Under the pieces are notes generated by a model. The model did no database searches. It was not told the DNA's origin and was given only the letters and a program-made list of their open reading frames with translations. DNA of 64,000 nucleotides from Mycolicibacterium mageritense (lineage in GTDB: Bacteria; Actinomycetota; Actinomycetes; Mycobacteriales; Mycobacteriaceae). The stretch is taken from NCBI RefSeq assembly GCF_010727475.1, contig NZ_AP022567.1, forward strand, positions 7,440,001-7,504,000, in the 5' to 3' direction. Both the position numbers and the translations under genes were made by a program. Shown here in pieces: positions 25,569 to 35,332 of this stretch; the stretch's first letter is position 1; the number at the start of each line of letters is the position of its first letter.

Positions 25569-28114
25569 CTACCGCACCGCACCAGGGTCGAGCCGCTGTC
25601 CGCCCGCCGTGCTGGGGCCGCCGACGCCGGTGCCGGTATCAGTCGCCGAGGCGTTTCCCGGACCGGTACCCGGAGCGCCCGGCTTCGGCACGCCGGGCGA
25701 ACCAGCGGACTGCACGCCACCCGGAGCGGGAGGCATACCCGCCGGCGGCGGGTTACCGCTCATCGGACCCTGAGGAGCACCCGTCGCGCCCGGCACCTGG
25801 TGCTGTGCCCCGCCCTGGTTCTGCGGCGAGATCGGCCCCTGCGGTCCCTGCGGGTTCGTTACCGGCACCACACCGCCCGGCTGCTGACCCGATGCCGGCT
25901 GGCCCGCGTTCGCATCTTGCAACCGGAAGTAGCCGGCGCGGTCGCCCATCTCCTTCGGCAGCTCGTCCGCACCCACGACCTTGTACTCGCCGAGGTCGTA
26001 GAACTTGCCGTCGCCGAGCAACATGTACTTCTTCTCGCCGGCCACCATCACGTCACCGGGCTTGGCGTCCGACGGCGGCACCTGCTGACCGGGATCCTGG
26101 CCCGGCACCGGCGGCTTGAGTCCGGCCTCAGCCGCCGCGTCCGCCAGGCTCTTCGGATGCGTGGGGTCGGCCGCGGCGAGGAGCTGTGCCATCTTCGCCG
26201 TCTTAGGATCCGGGAAAGTCGCCTTCTGGCCCTTCACATCGACGTCAGTGTTCGGCTTCTCCTCTGCCTTTGCAGCGTGGGCGGCGTTCTGCTGCGCAGG
26301 AGTCGGTGCAGCGGCGGCCGGGGCGGCTGCGGGTGCGACTGCCGGCTTGGGCTCTGCGGCCGGGACGGCGGCCTTCTCCTGCGCAGCCTTGGTGTTGGTG
26401 AGCGGCTTCTTCTGCTCCTCCTTCTTCGCCTCCTCCTTCTCCTCGCGCTTCTCCCGCGGCTTCTTGTCCTCGACCAGCTTCTTCGGCTCGGACGTCGTCT
26501 GCGGCTTGGTCTGCGAGAGGGGCGTGCCTCCGCCCTGGTTGCCACCGAGACCGCAGTTGCCCAGCGGATTTCCACCACCGAGACCGCCACCGGTACCGAG
26601 CGGATTGCCGGCCGGCGTCTGAGTCTTGTTCAGCTGCTCCATCAGCTTCTTCAAGGCGTCGTCCGTCGCCTTCGGCGTCGGGGTCTCCGTCTTCGGCGTC
26701 GGGGTCTCCGTCTTCGGCGTGGTCTGCTGCGGCGCCGGGGTCGTCGCGGCGGGGGTGACCGCCGGAGTCGGGGTCGGCGTCGGCTTGGGGGTGGGGGTGG
26801 CCGCCGGAGCGGCGACGGTGCCCTCGGCGGTGTTGACCACCAAGGCGGGGGTTTCGCCGAACAGCTGGCCGAGCTTGGTTTCCGCTGCGTCGAGCTTCGC
26901 CTTGCCCTTCTCCAGCAAGGTGGTAGCGGTGATAGCGCCGGCCTGATCGCTGAGCTCTCCGTCGTTGGCAAGCTGCTTCCGGGCATCGACGTTCGCGCCG
27001 ATGACCGCCTTGTACGCCTCGTCTGCACCGTCGCTGGCGGCCTTCAGCTCCGCGACGATGTCCTTGCTCTTGCCCTTCAACGCCGCCATCGCAGAGAGGC
27101 GCGGCTGCAGCTTCGTCCGCTGCTGCTGGAAGTACGACTCACCGGACTGCGTCATGGCCTTGTCGATCTCCAGGAACAAGCCGGCGACCCCGCCCAACCA
27201 GTCCGACAGAGCCTTCTCCACCTCGGGACCATCGAGGCGAAGAGCCTTGGGCGCGTTGGAATCCCACACCGATCCGGTAGAGCCGTCCTGGAAGGAGAAC
27301 ACGTTGCGCTGCGCCTCGGTGATGATCCGGTCGAGCGCCGCAACGCCGGACTCCTCCGCCGCACTGCCGGGGAGCATGTGCGTGTTGGTGTCGTCCGGCT
27401 TGTCCCACTGCCCGATCCGGTCCTCGCCCCAGGTTTTCCATGCCCACGATGCAGCCATCGCGACCCAACCAACAGGGCCGGGGATGATGCCGATCAGATC
27501 CAAGCAGCCCGCAACGATGCGGCCTTCCTTGAAGCTGTTGAACGCCTCGTATGCGGAGTACAACGAGCCGAGAACCGGGACCGCGCGCGACGCCATCTTC
27601 ACCGCGCCGACCTTGGTGAAAAGTTCCCCCGCCGCCAGCTTGACGCCGTCGCGGGCCGACTGCTTCGCGGCGGCGACCGACTCCGCAGTGGCTCCCTCGG
27701 CCTTCACTGCGTCGCGGCCGGCCTTAGCTGCAGCCTTCGCGGCGGCGACGTTCTCCACGGCCTGCGGCGTGACGTTCCACTGTGCCTTCAGGAAGCCCTT
27801 TGCGCCCTGCCACGGCTCGGTCTTGATCTTGCCCAGTTCTTCCTTCGGGAAGCCGAGCCCGTTGCCGATCCGCTCGCCAGCAGTCGGCTTGGGGGGTCGG
27901 CGGGAGTATCCGGGGTCGGTGCGTCCGGGGCCGGGGTGGCGGTCTTCGGATCACCGCCACCGCCGGCGGGCTTCGGATCCGCCTTAGGCTCCGACTTGGG
28001 TTCGGTCTTCGGTTCGTCGTTCGGATCCGTCTTGAGATCCGGCTCGGGCTTGGCGTCCGGGTCGATGTCGTCGAACTCGACGTCGAGCGGCTCGTCCACC
28101 TTGGTTCCGGCCAT
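25569..28114 (-). pseudogene. Large helical, proline-rich protein, one frameshift near the N-terminus
   Basis: About 848 codons once corrected. The frame from ATG 28114 (MAGTKVDEPLDVEFDD, then Pro/Lys/Asp-rich repeats) ends its good coding at the six-G run 27891-27896. It continues one frame back as KPTAGERIGNGLGFPKEEL ... KAQWNVTPQAVENVAAAK. The order is: acidic Pro-rich leader; Ala-rich helices with a hydrophobic LDLIGIIPGPVGWVAMAASW stretch; a helical domain; a long Pro/Thr/Lys linker; a small domain (DAKPGDVMVAGEKKYMLLG); and a Pro/Gly-rich tail. No signal peptide is seen. It could be a type VII secreted or surface protein, but no specific family is recognised. Confidence 0.65.
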
Positions 28115-28116
28115 AG

Positions 28117-28491
28117 TTACTTGCCTCCTTCGAGGGCGGAGATCGTTTCGAGCGTGATGGTCTTGGCGAGCGTCTGGAGTCCAGGCCCGGGCGTGTAGGT
28201 GCCGGCAACCGCGTCGAGCCGCTCATCGCGTTCGGCCAGCCGTCGGCCCATCGTGGCCACCGGGGTTCCGGCTGGCGGCGCCTTCTTGCGGCGGAGCATC
28301 GCGTCGAGTCCCGTCAGTGCCTCGTCGAGCTCCTGCTGCACCCGCACCCGCTGTGCCGCCGGGGACGGTTCACGGCCGGAGACGTTGAACTGCAGAAAAT
28401 CGCCGCTGCTGGAGCAAGCGATCGCGGCAGCCGCCGCGTGCGCGTACAGCTGCTGCTCACGCGGGGTCGGATCGGTCATGCTGGCGGTCAT
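28117..28491 (-). CDS. Hypothetical protein upstream of the proline-rich protein
   Basis: 124 aa, mostly helical, starting MTASMTDPTPREQQLYAHAAA and containing VRVQQELDEALTGLDAMLRR. It has no recognised domain. Its ATG overlaps the stop of the HTH gene before it (TGATG) and its stop is 2 nt before the proline-rich-protein ATG, so the three form one operon. It could be a small partner or chaperone of the large protein (inference). Confidence 0.65.
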   Translation of the reverse strand: MTASMTDPTPREQQLYAHAAAAAIACSSSGDFLQFNVSGREPSPAAQRVRVQQELDEALTGLDAMLRRKKAPPAGTPVATMGRRLAERDERLDAVAGTYTPGPGLQTLAKTITLETISALEGGK

Positions 28492-28718
28492 CAGTTCTCC
28501 ATTCCGAGTTGCGCCTTGTACGCGTCCAGGTCCGCGCGCGAGATCAGAATCTGGCGGCCGTCACGTGCGGTCGACGCGGCGAGCTCACCGCGATGCACCA
28601 GATCGCGGACGTGCTGCTGCGTCCGCTTGATCTCCACTGCCGCCGTTGCGGTGCCCACCCATTTGCTCGATGTCACGTCCCCGCTGGTGGAGGACTGCGA
28701 ATTCATTTGCTTCACCAT
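28491..28718 (-). CDS. Small HTH (excisionase/MerR-like) DNA-binding protein
   Basis: 75 aa from ATG 28718 (an in-frame ATG 12 nt later is possible). VGTATAAVEIKRTQQHVRDL followed by STARDGRQILISRADLDAYK is an HTH_17-type winged helix. It heads the operon with the 124-aa and proline-rich proteins and may be its regulator. Confidence 0.65.
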   Translation of the reverse strand: MVKQMNSQSSTSGDVTSSKWVGTATAAVEIKRTQQHVRDLVHRGELAASTARDGRQILISRADLDAYKAQLGMEN

Positions 28719-28925
28719 GCCTCCAGGTGTACTGGAGGTCGGCGAACTGCGCAACCGAAACCTCCAGTGCCCCTGTAGTTTTCACGTGAGCTCGACAGAG
28801 ATAGTCAGGGGTGCAACGCTGTTCGCGGCACACCGCGCCCTACACGTCGGATCTACCTCCGGGGAGATACAGATGCCCCGACCCACCAACCGCGGCGGTC
28901 CACGCCGCAGAACGGAGCGACTCCA

Positions 28926-29087
28926 GTGTCCATCTACGACGGCGTCAACTGCGCCCTCCGATCCAACGGCCGCACCGGCGTGATCGTGTCCAACCTCGAT
29001 GACGCGAACACCCTGGTGCGGTGGGACGACGGAGGCAACGACGACACCGTCGCGTTCGAGTCGCTGGAGATCCTGTCGGGCGACTGA
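28926..29087 (+). CDS. Small SH3/Tudor-like protein, 53 aa
   Basis: GTG 28926 opens VSIYDGVNCALRSNGRTGVI and runs to TGA 29085-29087, ending VRWDDGGNDDTVAFESLEIL. GGAG lies about 8-10 nt before the start and a strong hairpin terminator follows 18 bp after the stop. The beta-strand pattern and the VRWDDG...ESLE motif suggest a small SH3-like barrel. The function is unknown. Confidence 0.6.
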   Translation: MSIYDGVNCALRSNGRTGVIVSNLDDANTLVRWDDGGNDDTVAFESLEILSGD

Positions 29088-29105
29088 CCTCACTCCGACA
29101 CGACG

Positions 29106-29137
29106 CAGCCCCGCAACCGGATTCGGTTGCGGGGCTG
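29106..29137. terminator. Bidirectional terminator hairpin (14-bp stem)
   Basis: CAGCCCCGCAACCG pairs with its complement across GATT. It lies between the 53-aa gene (plus) and the HTH gene ending at 29193 (minus). The core matches the hairpin at 25519-25555, so one terminator sequence has been copied or conserved twice in the island. Confidence 0.82.
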
Positions 29138-29192
29138 TGGTTTGCGGCCACGGCGAGGTGGCCGGCGCCGGTAGCCGGGCCGACCTGCGACG

Positions 29193-29486
29193 TCAGCCCT
29201 CCCCCATGACCTGTTCCACGACACGGGCGCCGTACTCGCGTTCGTACCTGCGGCGTGCACCGCGCCGGCACCCGTCGATGATCTGCTGACGCTGATCGGC
29301 GTTGAGCGCCCGCACCTTTCGGTCCGCACCATCCCACTCCGCCGCGTACCGGTGCACGGTGCTGAGGCTGATCCCGAACTCCTCAGCGAGCTGATCCGGC
29401 GGGATCCCGTCGTGCACGGCGAGGGCGATGTCGCGGCGGATGCTGCTGTTCTGGATGGCGTGTTGGAAGGGTTGGCGGCTGGTCAT
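29193..29486 (-). CDS. HTH protein downstream of the caspase/NACHT unit
   Basis: 97 aa. After MTSRQPFQHAIQNSSIRRDI comes an HTH: GIPPDQLAEEFGISLSTVHRYAAEW. The resolvase-like HTH suggests DNA binding. An N-terminal fragment of a paralogue (MSTSQPFTHAIASPSARRDI) lies at 35570-35632, on the far side of the lipase/caspase-NACHT pair. It may regulate that pair or predate its insertion. Confidence 0.7.
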   Translation of the reverse strand: MTSRQPFQHAIQNSSIRRDIALAVHDGIPPDQLAEEFGISLSTVHRYAAEWDGADRKVRALNADQRQQIIDGCRRGARRRYEREYGARVVEQVMGEG

Positions 29487-29551
29487 TCCACCGCGGTACC
29501 ACGCTCGGCGGGCAGGAGTCGGCGCAGGGCGCGGTTACAGCGGCGGCGTTA

Positions 29552-29583
29552 CGACAAGGCTGTCGGGTCCGACAGCCTTGTCG
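29552..29583. promoter_or_regulatory. 32-bp perfect palindrome between the HTH gene and the WD40 gene
   Basis: CGACAAGGCTGTCGG is followed after two bases by its exact complement. It lies 66 bp upstream of the HTH gene start and 110 bp downstream of the caspase/NACHT/WD40 stop. It could be a terminator for the large gene or an operator for the HTH gene. There is no T-run on the minus strand just after it. Confidence 0.6.
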
Positions 29584-29693
29584 CCCAGAGGCATTCTCTC
29601 TGCCAGCCCCTCCGCCGACGTACGTTACGGGCGAGACATCACCAGCCTGCGACATGATTCACGTCGGGTTCCCGCCGGAGGGAATCCTGTCGC

Positions 29694-32600
29694 CTAATCG
29701 CGGCCGAAGGCGAAAGAGACTACGCCGCCCTGGACCGCCGCCAGCACTGCTGCGCCGTGGGCCGAGACCGATGAGATGGGCTGACCGAACTCAACGACAC
29801 GGAGAGGTCCGCGAAACGCGTCATTCGACTTGGCCAACGCACCGTAGGCCCCGCCCACAACAAGAACCCGACGACCAGCCTCAGGCGCAAGTGCCTGGAT
29901 AGCCGAAATTGGCTGGCGGAGATTCATCGATCTCGGTGATGTTCCGCTTTCGACGTTAAGACCGTCCTTACCGGTCCACAGCTGCGGAAGGATGTGTACT
30001 TGCCCGTCATCTGCTCCAGAGACGAGCCCCACGCCGCGGCCGTTCGCGTATAGGCAGGACACCCTCGCGGACCCGTCGAACGTACCCTCGGTGCGCCGCA
30101 CGTCTGCTGTGCGCCTCAGGGGCAAAGGGACCGAAAACGTATAGACCTTTGTGTCGGTTACGACAACGACCGCGGCAAGGTCGCCGTATGGTCGCACCAC
30201 CTTCACATTCGTTACATGTGACGCCGGAAACTGCATCTCCGCTACAAGGTCGATCTGACGAGTCTGACGCCACAGCGCCACGACACCACCCGAGGTCGCG
30301 GCCGCCACGAATTCGGCGGTTGGGTCGACGTCGACCACGACTCTGTCCGAGAAGTGCGCAACAAACTCCTGTTTCACCGGGCGCTCGAGGTTGTTCTGTC
30401 GCCACAGGTGCACTTGCCCTGACGCCGCGCTGGCGGCGATCAACGCCCGGCCGGGATTGTCCACTGACGAGCTGAGATTCACGGCTGTGGATCCCAAGGA
30501 GAATTCTCTGATAGTTCGAGCACTGGAACCATCAACAAACTGCAACGTGCCCCCCTGGCGGGCCACTACGGCCAGAGTGTTCCCACCGCCTGCACCAACT
30601 GCCAACACCCGCTGAGCATGTCCGCCGTGGGCAGACTTGCGATCGCCCACCGAGTACGGATCCCATATCCGAACGGTTCGGTCCGAGCCTCCGGATGCGA
30701 CTACTGCGCGCCCGTCTTCGCGATCGATGACACGGAGAGCGGTCGAGGCGCCACCATGAGACGCCACAATCTGGTCCGCCCGGTCGCCATCGACGACACG
30801 CAGGACAAGCGAGTCCGGCCGGTCAATGACGCACACATCCGTCAGTCCCAGCGGAGATGAGGAGACATCGCCCAATCGGACGACTTCGCCGGGCTCGACG
30901 GGGAATTCGGCCCGAGGCCGTGAACCCGGCGCCCATCGCTGCACCTGTCCTTGTGAGAGCAGCAGCCGGAACCCGCCCTGAGCATCCTGTATGAACCGGA
31001 TCGACATCAGGGCGGCTGGCAATTCAACGAATCGAGGCACGGTGAGTTTCAGGCCACGACGGGCAGTCTGGAGGTTCAGTTCGACGAAGCCAGCGGGCTC
31101 GGCGTTAGATCCGGAAGAGTTCGCTTCGCCCGCCGTTCCGATCACGATTGTCCTCGTACCAGTTACGTCGTCACTGACAGCGACGGCCGACCCCAGACGC
31201 CGGATCGATGGTCGAGATGCGCAGAGATCCTTGCCGGTGTGAACGTCAACGACGCGGATCCTGTGCTCCGACACCACGACCACAGCCGACACGTTGTCAC
31301 GGGGCGATACTGCGACCATGGATATCGCCGCTGCATTTACGGCGGCGGGCTTGGGCGCCAGCCAATTCCCGGGCCTGCGGGCAGTAGGTGGATCTCCGTC
31401 GGGGTCTGGCCACAGCACGTGCAGGGTCTTCGCAGACCACGCCGTGATGCCCCCGGTTGAGTCGGCGCCAAGCACCACCAACCCATGCGCGGTATCAGCA
31501 ACCGAGCAGAGGGAAGTGACTGAGCGCTGCAGGCCTTCGAACTCCGTCACCAACCCCCCGGACGCCAGGTTCCACAGATAGACACTTCCCCGGTTCGTTC
31601 CCACGAGCACCCCGGATTCATCCGGCCCTAGGCGAGCGTCTTCTATGGCAGTCACCTGGCCTGGATGACCGGTCAGGCTGAGGAAAAGCGGTTGCCGGAC
31701 AATGTCACGAGCCCAGTGCAATCGTGGACTCTCGTGAGGAGCCTCCCCTGCCCGACCTTTCGGGTATCCTCCTTCCCGCATCGCCTGTGCCCATCCTTCA
31801 ACGGCACGAGAACCGCCGAACTCAGCATCGATGTGGTGGCGCAACACCAGTTCTTCAACTCCGCTGGGCATGTTGGCCCTTCCGAACAAGTCCCTCATCG
31901 CATCCTCGACGACGCGCGACGATTCGAGTCGCGGCCATACCGACGGTTTGATGCGGTCGATCTCCCACCAGCCCCTACGGTGAGAACCCTTCGCGTGCAA
32001 GGTCGCTGCGTGACGGTAGTAGGCGTTGGGTTCCGCTGCCCCGACGTGCGTCGCGCACAATCTCGCGAGGATGACGTGGTAGTCGGCAGTGACGCCCCCC
32101 AATGTGCTCAGCAGGTGATCGCGAAGCAACGAGTGGGCGGGCCGATAGACCGTCTGGTCGAACTCGATATCGATGCGCAGGTAGGGTTCGGCGGCGCGGA
32201 GGAAGGCGGCGAGGGCGTCGTGGTCCAAGCCCTCATCGCTCGCCGCTACCTCGCGCGCCATGATTAGCCAGACGTCGTCAGCCAGCGGCAGCCCGCGGCC
32301 CTGAGAAAGGGCGCACGCCTGGAAGATTGGAATGAACGCGGGGTTCAGTCGCTTAAGGCGGCCAAGCATTACGTCGAACAATCCCGGCAACTCGAGTTGA
32401 AGGAGCTCGCCGAGTAGCTCTGGGTCGAGGTAGTCCGGTTCGGCCAGGATCTCGTCTACCAAGAGACGGGCGTGGAGGAAGTTCTTCGCGGCCACGTGCG
32501 AGGGGTCCGGTATCACGAGCCCGTCGCTCGGCTGCGCCAACCTCTTCTGGATGTACCTGACGATCGCACCCTCGTCCTCCTGCATGGTGATCGTCAGGGT

Positions 32601-33944
32601 CTTCCCGGTGGGAGCGGCGTCGGCGATAGCCTGAACGAGGTTCGGATGAACGAATGAGAGGTACTGCCGACCCTCGTTCGGGGTATCTCGGCAGGCGACA
32701 AGAACTTTCGCCTGGCATCGTGCGCTGAGTGTACCGATGAAGCGGGCACCCTCGATAGGTTCCTGCATCTCGTCGATTCCATCGATGATGAACAGGACCA
32801 ATTCGTCCATGGAGGCGACTCGCGCCGCTACGCGTTCGACGGATCTGTCGGTATCGGCATCGGTGTCGGCAGACTCACCCAACCCCTCCAAGATGCGGTC
32901 GAGCAGGTGACGCGTCGTCAACCCGGAGGCGTTGATGGAAATGACCGTGTTCGGTGTGCCCAGGTCTGTCCACGAGTCGACTGCCGTCATCAGGCGTGCC
33001 TGAACCAAAGCTTCACACAGGTCAGGTCGAGACCGGGTGACGATGTCTCCGAGGAACGCCGACTTCCCTTGGCCCGCCTCCCCTCGAACGATGCAGATCG
33101 GCGCGTCGTCCGTGTCGAGCCACGACCTTACAGCTCGGCGCTCCTCGGCGCGTCCCTCGAAGTTCCAGGTCAGTTCCCCAGACCCTGCAGACTGCGCCTT
33201 GGCAACAAAGTGCTGACGCTCGTCGGGGGGAAGGGCATCAACGACTGCTCTGAGTTGACGATGAACGTCGAGAGTCTGACCTGCCGGGAGTTGTGTTGTT
33301 CTCGTGAGGGTTGCCCGGCCGACATGTAAAAGTTCGTACGCAACGCCTGTCGAAAGCCGAAGTTCGAACTCGTACGCGATTTTCGCGAGAGGGACCTCGG
33401 CGTCGGCGCCGCATACGTCGTCAATGACTTCTTTAAGGACACTTAGCACGCTCCCGGGGGAGGTCACCTCTTTCGACGAAAAAAGGATGAGCGTCGGACA
33501 CATGTACTGCTGTGACTTTTCACGGAGGCACTCCTTCAGCGCCCGAACGAACGCATCGATGCGGCATGCCTCGATGATCAGCACGACCCACTTCGTGTTG
33601 CCATCTAGCTTGGCGAGACCGTCTGCCAGAGGGCCATGTAAGAGCCCGTCGTGCGTATCCTCCCTCGCGCTCGCCGAATGGAGGAGTCGTCCCGGCGATT
33701 GCGGTGTGCCCGGCCCGGCGCCGTGTCCGAGCCAGTAGACCACCGTCCCGGTGGTGGAGTAATTCCACGTCTTCACTGCAGCATTCAGTTCAGCCGCGCT
33801 GACCCGCCCCCGCAGTGGTTCCTCTCGCTCAATCCCGAATGATGCGAACATCTCCGCCACCGCGGCGGCGTAGTCTTCGCTTTCGCTGAAGGTGATGTCC
33901 TCGTAGTTGTCGTACTTAGTCACAAGGACCGCGTTCACCCCCAT
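29694..33944 (-). CDS. Caspase-like / NACHT (STAND) NTPase / WD40 protein
   Basis: 1416 aa in three parts. Residues 1 to about 220 resemble a caspase-like peptidase (C14/CHAT fold): GTVVYWLGHGAG holds the candidate catalytic His74 and WVVLIIEACRID the candidate Cys127. Residues about 260-700 form a STAND NTPase with Walker A IVRGEAGQGKSAFLG at about 286-299 and Walker B LVLFIIDGIDEM at about 382-393. Residues from about 755 contain WD40-like repeats (SVYLWNL, TVRIWDP, QVHLWRQ, VVALWRQ). The layout is sensor (WD40), switch (NTPase), effector (protease). ATG 33944 is 2 nt after the lipase stop, so the two are co-translated. An antiphage or cell-suicide role is inferred from architecture and setting. 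Confidence 0.85.
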   Translation of the reverse strand: MGVNAVLVTKYDNYEDITFSESEDYAAAVAEMFASFGIEREEPLRGRVSAAELNAAVKTWNYSTTGTVVYWLGHGAGPGTPQSPGRLLHSASAREDTHDGLLHGPLADGLAKLDGNTKWVVLIIEACRIDAFVRALKECLREKSQQYMCPTLILFSSKEVTSPGSVLSVLKEVIDDVCGADAEVPLAKIAYEFELRLSTGVAYELLHVGRATLTRTTQLPAGQTLDVHRQLRAVVDALPPDERQHFVAKAQSAGSGELTWNFEGRAEERRAVRSWLDTDDAPICIVRGEAGQGKSAFLGDIVTRSRPDLCEALVQARLMTAVDSWTDLGTPNTVISINASGLTTRHLLDRILEGLGESADTDADTDRSVERVAARVASMDELVLFIIDGIDEMQEPIEGARFIGTLSARCQAKVLVACRDTPNEGRQYLSFVHPNLVQAIADAAPTGKTLTITMQEDEGAIVRYIQKRLAQPSDGLVIPDPSHVAAKNFLHARLLVDEILAEPDYLDPELLGELLQLELPGLFDVMLGRLKRLNPAFIPIFQACALSQGRGLPLADDVWLIMAREVAASDEGLDHDALAAFLRAAEPYLRIDIEFDQTVYRPAHSLLRDHLLSTLGGVTADYHVILARLCATHVGAAEPNAYYRHAATLHAKGSHRRGWWEIDRIKPSVWPRLESSRVVEDAMRDLFGRANMPSGVEELVLRHHIDAEFGGSRAVEGWAQAMREGGYPKGRAGEAPHESPRLHWARDIVRQPLFLSLTGHPGQVTAIEDARLGPDESGVLVGTNRGSVYLWNLASGGLVTEFEGLQRSVTSLCSVADTAHGLVVLGADSTGGITAWSAKTLHVLWPDPDGDPPTARRPGNWLAPKPAAVNAAAISMVAVSPRDNVSAVVVVSEHRIRVVDVHTGKDLCASRPSIRRLGSAVAVSDDVTGTRTIVIGTAGEANSSGSNAEPAGFVELNLQTARRGLKLTVPRFVELPAALMSIRFIQDAQGGFRLLLSQGQVQRWAPGSRPRAEFPVEPGEVVRLGDVSSSPLGLTDVCVIDRPDSLVLRVVDGDRADQIVASHGGASTALRVIDREDGRAVVASGGSDRTVRIWDPYSVGDRKSAHGGHAQRVLAVGAGGGNTLAVVARQGGTLQFVDGSSARTIREFSLGSTAVNLSSSVDNPGRALIAASAASGQVHLWRQNNLERPVKQEFVAHFSDRVVVDVDPTAEFVAAATSGGVVALWRQTRQIDLVAEMQFPASHVTNVKVVRPYGDLAAVVVVTDTKVYTFSVPLPLRRTADVRRTEGTFDGSARVSCLYANGRGVGLVSGADDGQVHILPQLWTGKDGLNVESGTSPRSMNLRQPISAIQALAPEAGRRVLVVGGAYGALAKSNDAFRGPLRVVEFGQPISSVSAHGAAVLAAVQGGVVSFAFGRD

Positions 33945-33946
33945 GC

Positions 33947-35332
33947 TTACTCCGAGAGGACCATGTACGAGGTCTCGACCGGTGTTCCGTGCCCATCGTC
34001 AACCCGCACCGTGAAGATTCCCTCCTCCTCCGTGGCTGCCGGAGCGAAGCTCCGACCATCGCGTGCCACGAAACGCGGCCGCACCACGACCTGACCTTCC
34101 TCATCGAGAATCGCGACACGCACGTCTGCACCGAACTCCGCGCCGACGATCTCCAACTCGGCGTCGGCGCCAGTGCGGATCAGTTGCGGAGCCGCGACGC
34201 CGAGTTCGGATCCGCCCGCAAGAAACGTCGGTTCGTCGGTGTTCTTGACGAAGTGCGTGGCAACCTCCACGCCTTCAGCGGCGTACGACAGTAGGCCGTG
34301 CCCCAGGAACTGGTACGACTGCGACACGTGTCCCGGGAACGCCGCCGAGAATGTGGGGACCGTTCCGTCGCCTAGCGGCTCAACGGTGACGAGTTCGCCA
34401 GCAGCACTGCGTTCGAACCCGACGCCGTCCCGGACGTAAGCTTCTTTCTGCGGATGGATAACTCCGTCGGTGATGCACGCCGAGGCGGAGGTTGGTTGGC
34501 CGATTCCGATGACATCGAGGACTTCCCCTGCGCGGTTCGTCGCCCTGTCTGCGTACGCCGCGGTGGCGTCGGTGTACAGACTGCAGCTTCCTCCGATCGA
34601 CTCGATGAGTGCGCGGTCAACGGGATGCGGATCCTCGCGCGTTGTCGGTGCTGGGGCCATACAGTTCCACCACGGCAGCAGGTCGTACATGGACGGCAGC
34701 GTCACAGTGAGATTGCGCACGGCCGATTCGGAAAACGGCAGCTTGTTGAGCACCCCCGCCGACATCGCGTTGAGACTCAGGATGCTTCCGTGCCACGGGG
34801 TGCCCAAGGCGATGATCCGATCGACACCGACGCGTTCGGCAGCGTGCTGTGCGACGAGCCCGCCCATCGAATGGGCGACGATCACAACGTTCGCAGCTGC
34901 CTTGGGGTACGCGGCACGATGCGCGCGGGCAGCGGGATGATTGCTCCACTTGTCGGCGTGCTGTTCGATGTGCCGCGCCAAGAGGGCGCCGTTGTAAGCG
35001 ACGGGAAGTCGCCAGTCATAAGGGAAGGCCGTCACCGCGTCGGGATGCACTGAATCGCCCCGAAGTCGATTAACAAGAGCGTGGTAGGGATTCATCTTGC
35101 CGAACTTCGCCAGGAATGCCGGGCTGGAGAGAAGGTTCGTCGCGGTGATCCGCCCATAGTCGCCGTCGCGTTCGTGCTGCGTCAGGGCGAGGGATCGGAA
35201 CTGGTTGCTTTTCCAGACGTCGAAGTACCAGCGTAGCGATTTAAACCCCCACACCGTCTGGTCACCTTCTTTGAGTTCCGATCCCATGATTCCGGGGACG
35301 ACGATCACGGCTGCCGCAGACTTCGTCCGCAT
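33947..35332 (-). CDS. LCAT-like lipase/acyltransferase paired with the caspase/NACHT protein
   Basis: About 461 aa, alpha/beta hydrolase of the lecithin:cholesterol acyltransferase type. It opens with VIVVPGIMGSELKEG (oxyanion strand), then FPYDWRLP, nucleophile elbow VIVAHSMGGLV with Ser155, LGTPWHGS, a late VEPLGDGTVP (Asp) and QFLGHGLLSY (His). A beta domain of about 90 residues ends the protein. There is no signal peptide from ATG 35332 (GTG 35356 is an alternative start), so it would act in the cytoplasm on the inner membrane. Its stop is 2 nt before the caspase/NACHT gene. It may be a membrane-damaging effector controlled by that sensor (inference). Confidence 0.8.
   Translation of the reverse strand: MRTKSAAAVIVVPGIMGSELKEGDQTVWGFKSLRWYFDVWKSNQFRSLALTQHERDGDYGRITATNLLSSPAFLAKFGKMNPYHALVNRLRGDSVHPDAVTAFPYDWRLPVAYNGALLARHIEQHADKWSNHPAARAHRAAYPKAAANVVIVAHSMGGLVAQHAAERVGVDRIIALGTPWHGSILSLNAMSAGVLNKLPFSESAVRNLTVTLPSMYDLLPWWNCMAPAPTTREDPHPVDRALIESIGGSCSLYTDATAAYADRATNRAGEVLDVIGIGQPTSASACITDGVIHPQKEAYVRDGVGFERSAAGELVTVEPLGDGTVPTFSAAFPGHVSQSYQFLGHGLLSYAAEGVEVATHFVKNTDEPTFLAGGSELGVAAPQLIRTGADAELEIVGAEFGADVRVAILDEEGQVVVRPRFVARDGRSFAPAATEEEGIFTVRVDDGHGTPVETSYMVLSE

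Noticed and set aside
27888..27900. Programmed -1 frameshifting at the C CCC CCA heptamer in the proline-rich gene
   Set aside because: Similar shifts at many unrelated C/G runs, in both directions, make simple indels more likely than recoding.
25542..28157. 871-aa plus-strand open frame across the proline-rich protein gene
   Set aside because: Arg/Leu-rich shadow of the minus-strand gene; no start signal or known domain.
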